Source: Cercis canadensis
Lineage: Eukaryota > Streptophyta > Magnoliopsida > Fabales > Fabaceae
Length of the DNA stretch: 64,000 bases
Direction: 5' to 3'
NCBI GenBank assembly: GCA_003255065.1
Contig: QAOA01008251.1
Coordinates: 171,792-235,791 of the forward strand
Positions 60,471 through 64,000 of the stretch are shown one piece after another; position 1 is the first letter of the stretch, and each line of letters starts with the position of its first letter. Below the pieces are notes generated by a model that was given only the letters and a program-made list of their open reading frames with translations, had not been told where the DNA came from and made no database searches. The position numbers and the translations under genes are program-made.

Positions 60471-61214
60471 TCAACTCCTCCATACGTCGCACTTCTTCGA
60501 TCCCCCGACCAACATTGCCGACGTGGCGTTCGAGGAAATGCCAACGGGGATATTTTCACAGGAAATCTTAAGCACGCGCTTCCTCCAATTCCATCCACCG
60601 GAGGAAAAGTAAATACCAGCGGCAACATCAACATCGAAGGCGATTGAACCACGAGCCCTTTCTTCATTGATGTGGTTGACAACTCGGTCTTCAACGTAAG
60701 TGTTGGTAGCAGAGAATGTGACATTCAAGGTGGCCTGAGACTTCTTGTCCAGTTTAAAGGGCCGAACTTGCGCCTGCGATAGCAACGCCGCCTTATAATA
60801 AAGATAGGACCTGAGGGCATAGTAGGTGATGCTCATCTTCTTATCCCGATTCGAGGCGACAAGGCCAACCTGCCACGTGCCAGTCACGGACTGAGGGCCG
60901 GCGGAGAGGTTGGTGACTGTCAATGAATCGAGTTGGAAAGCAGGCAATGAAGGGTTGAGGACGAGCCAAATAATAAGAAGAGCGACGCCCACTAGGAGAA
61001 AAAGGCATATAAAGGTAGTCAAGAAGGCGCGGACAAAAGAGCGAGTAAAAAAGTTGGCGGAAGGGTTGGGATTGTTGTAGTATGGTGGCTGTGGTGGGTA
61101 TTGAGGGTGAGCTGCGTAGGGGTAGGCGGCGCCTGGTGGAGCAAATTGGCCGCCATTGGGTTGATGTGGCGAAGAGGATGGGTAGCCGGTGGCGGGTCGG
61201 TAATGGTCTTGCAT
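60471..61214 (-). CDS. NHL/LEA_2 membrane protein with Pro/Tyr-rich N-terminus
   Basis: Single exon, 247 aa, from ATG 61212-61214 (MQDHYRPATGYPSSSPHQ). The cytosolic N-terminus is rich in Pro, Tyr, Gly and Asn. A membrane helix spans residues about 64-86 (FLTTFICLFLLVGVALLIIW). The LEA_2 part starts LVLNPSLPAFQLDSLTVTNL and includes WQVGLVASNRDKKMSITYYA and FKLDKKSQATLNVTFSA. A C-terminal KISCENIPVGI and a last Cys could form a disulphide, as in NHL proteins. The function is probably at the plasma membrane in stress or defence signalling. It shares family but little sequence with its neighbours, so these genes are not a recent tandem array. Confidence 0.9.
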   Translation of the reverse strand: MQDHYRPATGYPSSSPHQPNGGQFAPPGAAYPYAAHPQYPPQPPYYNNPNPSANFFTRSFVRAFLTTFICLFLLVGVALLIIWLVLNPSLPAFQLDSLTVTNLSAGPQSVTGTWQVGLVASNRDKKMSITYYALRSYLYYKAALLSQAQVRPFKLDKKSQATLNVTFSATNTYVEDRVVNHINEERARGSIAFDVDVAAGIYFSSGGWNWRKRVLKISCENIPVGISSNATSAMLVGGSKKCDVWRS

Positions 61215-62459
61215 AACGCAACGCTTACGGCTGAAAACAGAGCAGAGAAACGGAATGAGAAGGCAAGGCAAGGCGGTGGAAATTGGAATGAATGAGGGAG
61301 TGAAATGTGAAATGTGAAATTGGGAATTATTTATGCACAAGAGTAAGACAAGATTAAAGAATTCGGAATCGCTCGGAAATAGAATAGCACGCGGAGTAAA
61401 CTTCTTTTGGAATTACAAATTATAGTAAAAGTAATGAATTTAGGAAACAAATCTTCTTAATTTGAGATTGAGAATCTATCATTGAATTCAAATCACTGCA
61501 GATTTTCCTTTTCCTTTTTTGTTTTTATTTAAAATCAATAACAAAATCGGAGATTCTATGATCTTACATGAGTATGCTATACTACACTAACGTGGCAATC
61601 ATACATAATTTTTATATTTTATTGAATATAAATATAATTTATTTTATTTTCTCAAATAAATTTAAAAATAGTTAATTTACACACGTATCATTTTTATATT
61701 GGCTAATCTCATGTAGTATGACATATTACATAAATATAAAAAGTATCTTAGAAACCTCCTAACAAAATATATATATATATTTTTTTTTTCAATATCTAAC
61801 TAACTTTTAGAAAGACAATTTTAAAATAAAAGAATATATGTATTTATAAATTTCAAAATCGACAAATGATAATTTTTATTTTAGGGCTCGTAACGAGGTC
61901 ATATTATTTGGCAATGTTACTATCTAAGCATGAACATTAATTTTTTACTTTATCAAACCAAATCGTATTGTCTTTCCGATACGAGCTAGAAAGAAGGAAA
62001 TAATAGATGAAACAAACGCGTTAATAGTTAATACTATACTAGAAGGCAGAAGAAGCATATCTTGGGGATTGCATCGCATGTAGATAAAGCCCCTTAAATT
62101 AATACTAAAATTTAAACAGCTAGCACATATCAGAATTAAACGACCTTTACAGTTAACAGTTAGGTGAGTGAGACGTTGGCCACATAAAGGGAATCGAGAC
62201 GAGGCAATAGATGAATGAAAATAGCTAGGCCGGAGAAGTTAAATCTCATCTATTTAACAAATACCTCATTTCCTATCCCTACTTATGTGAGCTATTAATT
62301 TGTTCATGGTGCTTATTTTATTAAAACTACTTTTACCCAGACGAACAGCACTAACTAGTGATACACTAATTAAGCATCAATAAATATTGTAACAAAGCAA
62401 TTAATCTTGAGCTGGTGCTTAATTTGCAGAATATTGCTTAAAGAGTCATAACTCTGAAT
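61215..62459. other. Spacer between two NHL genes
   Basis: About 1.2 kb, very AT-rich, with a T-run near 61780. It holds the upstream region of one NHL gene and the 3' UTR of the next. No gene was seen. Confidence 0.5.
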
Positions 62460-63293
62460 TTAAGGAATATGGCTGCAGATGCACCATTGGAGAGCAGCCA
62501 AAGCCACCGCTAACATAAAAACAAATATGAGAATAGAATAGGATCCAATGACAATAAAACGGGAATTCTTGGGAAGCGCATCGCTATGATCTTTGCATTC
62601 CAATGACATATTAGTGAGCAAAGGGCTAGAAGTGCAAAAGTATAGCTTGATCTCTTTGCACTGAACTTTCTGATTATCCTCCATTGCTGGCCACAGCTTT
62701 ATTTCTTGTTTATATCTCTCCTTCACTCTCAACTCGCAGTCTAAGTAGGCAACCCCACAGTTTCCCTCAGCTGTGCCACCGTGGATCCAAACTTGAGCCT
62801 GCACAGACATCTCCACGAACACTGCTACTATCTGTGTTGTTCGGTTGTGTTTGTGTTGCTCGAAAGGCTGAATTGTAGAACTTGAGATTCTTTCCTTGTT
62901 TTTGAAGACTGACACATTGATATTTTCGTAATAGATAATCCCCTTGTTGTGGGACCCTTCAACTATAAAGCTCACAAAAACGTTGGATCTTGTGTGATTT
63001 CCAGTGACATTGAGAACCTCAGCAGAGCTTGAGCTGACAGTGAAATATGGGGGAATGGGCTGAGGCACAAAGTAGAGGGTAGTGACTACAAACATAATCA
63101 ACACCATCCCCGCTATGACTATTGATGAGAAGATCAAATAACTTAAAAGTACAAGAAAAGTAGTGCATTTCGATTGGGTGGGTGGCCGGGGGCCGGCCGC
63201 GGCGCTGAAGGGATGGATACGTCTTGCGCCGTGCCTCTTACCGGCTCCGGTAGGGCCTTGTTCCGCCGTGGAATCAAGGTATTCCGCGTCCAT
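62460..63293 (-). CDS. NHL/LEA_2-like membrane protein with two predicted spans
   Basis: Single exon, 277 aa, from the first ATG (63291-63293, MDAEYLDSTAEQ). The N-terminal 40 residues are polar and basic. A long hydrophobic helix (about 45-75, FLVLLSYLIFSSIVIAGMVL) is followed by VPQPIPPYFTVSSSSAEVLN, the NHL-type entry into the LEA_2 domain. The domain has several N-glycosylation sequons (NVT, NHT, NVS, NRT, NMS) and six or more Cys residues (for example GNCGVAYLDCELRV, QCKEIKLYFCTSS, LECKDHS), which suits an extracytosolic location. A second hydrophobic helix occupies residues about 244-272 (FIVIGSYSILIFVFMLAVAL), which is unusual for NHL proteins. The role is unknown beyond the family; membrane-linked stress or defence functions are possible. 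Confidence 0.82.
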   Translation of the reverse strand: MDAEYLDSTAEQGPTGAGKRHGARRIHPFSAAAGPRPPTQSKCTTFLVLLSYLIFSSIVIAGMVLIMFVVTTLYFVPQPIPPYFTVSSSSAEVLNVTGNHTRSNVFVSFIVEGSHNKGIIYYENINVSVFKNKERISSSTIQPFEQHKHNRTTQIVAVFVEMSVQAQVWIHGGTAEGNCGVAYLDCELRVKERYKQEIKLWPAMEDNQKVQCKEIKLYFCTSSPLLTNMSLECKDHSDALPKNSRFIVIGSYSILIFVFMLAVALAALQWCICSHIP

Positions 63294-64000
63294 GGATGGA
63301 TCAAAAGACACCCTTTTTACTTAGCGCAGTTGAAGTGAACAAATGATGAGGAGAAATTGATGAAAGAATTAGAGCGCCGGAACATACAAAATGGGTCTTA
63401 ATATAGGCAAACCCAAATGATTATCCTAAGGGAGTGTTCACTGTTCAGTTCATGAAATTTAAGGCCTTTTTGAGAAGCTATTTATGATTGGTTTCAGAAT
63501 AGTTGTCATATACTCATGGGAATGAATTTACCATAAAATGTGAATAATTGATGTCCATCTATGACTACAAACTTGATCTTTTTTTCAAAATTCATTTCCA
63601 TAAAAATATACTCCAAGCTGGATTCTCTCTATCAAATTATTAAAACAAAAAAGCCATGACTTTATGCTAAAATAATCCAATTTATCCCCTCTCTAATTAA
63701 GGAGATACACCAATGATGAGACATTAAACACTTCTCTATTAATACTTGCTAATTGTTATTCTACTCTTTTTTTTTTTTTTTTCCTTAGGATGGAATGTTA
63801 TCTTCTATACCTGTATTTTTCCTCACTTCTCATTAATCTTTTATTATCCAATATATATAGAAGAAAAAAGATAAAGGAAATAACATAATAAATAATACTA
63901 TTTAGCTAAAAAAAGTTTAGATAAGATGAAATAAAATGATAAAAACCACATATTTATCTAATCATAATTATACTATCATACCAAATTTCAACATTTCAAT
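63294..64000. other. Upstream region of the last NHL gene, to window end
   Basis: The leader and promoter of the gene on the minus strand (a TATATTA-like box near 63399-63405), then AT-rich DNA with a T-run near 63768-63781. No gene was seen. Confidence 0.5.

Overview
This is a stretch of plant nuclear DNA. The genes have GT-AG introns, the intergenic sequence is AT-rich, and the families are plant-specific (NAC, OVATE, GIR-type EAR repressor, NHL/LEA_2, NIT4 nitrilase). A Ty1/copia retrotransposon primed by initiator tRNA-Met is also present. Protein similarity points to a eudicot, possibly a woody one such as Citrus, but the species cannot be proved from the sequence. A 12-N gap (28738-28749) and three single Ns (12309, 45906, 49731) mark it as draft assembly. 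No prokaryote-like system, CRISPR array, tRNA or rRNA gene was seen.

Layout. 1-9.1 kb: three tandem NIT4-type nitrilase genes on the minus strand (the first is cut by the window edge) plus a decayed fourth exon. 9.8-11.6 kb: a membrane-anchored NAC transcription factor (+). 12-15.1 kb: two broken short-chain dehydrogenase copies (+). 16.6-18.5 kb: a small conserved single-membrane-span protein (+). 21.2-21.6 kb: a GIR-type EAR repressor (+). 25.9-26.7 kb: a single-exon CAF1 deadenylase (+). 29.3-29.9 kb: a candidate non-autonomous DNA transposon. 30.4-30.9 kb: an OVATE family protein (-). 32.3-32.7 kb: an unknown plant protein (-). 33.5-34.7 kb: a plastid-targeted DUF1279 protein (+). 35.7-39.7 kb: a 14-exon E2F factor (-). 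41.4-46.4 kb: a 23-exon 5'-3' exoribonuclease XRN (-). 47.9-52.5 kb: a complete but inactivated copia element. 54.3-63.3 kb: three widely spaced NHL/LEA_2 membrane proteins (-).

The genes are ordinary unlinked plant genes. CAF1 and XRN both act in cytoplasmic mRNA decay (deadenylation, then 5'-3' decay), but their proximity is probably chance. Exon structures were built by hand from splice consensus and reading-frame continuity. The E2F (463 aa), XRN (903 aa), nitrilase (350 aa) and NAC (381 aa) models all close in frame, which supports them.

The most interesting points are in the nitrilase array: one copy lost the Cys-Trp-Glu hallmark at the active site and about 90-100 bp next to its start codon, and another pair shares a 241-nt identical tract that looks like gene conversion. 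Next are an XRN that lacks the CCHC knuckle, a copia element with TA...TA termini, and a NAC gene whose last intron, if retained, would release a soluble factor.
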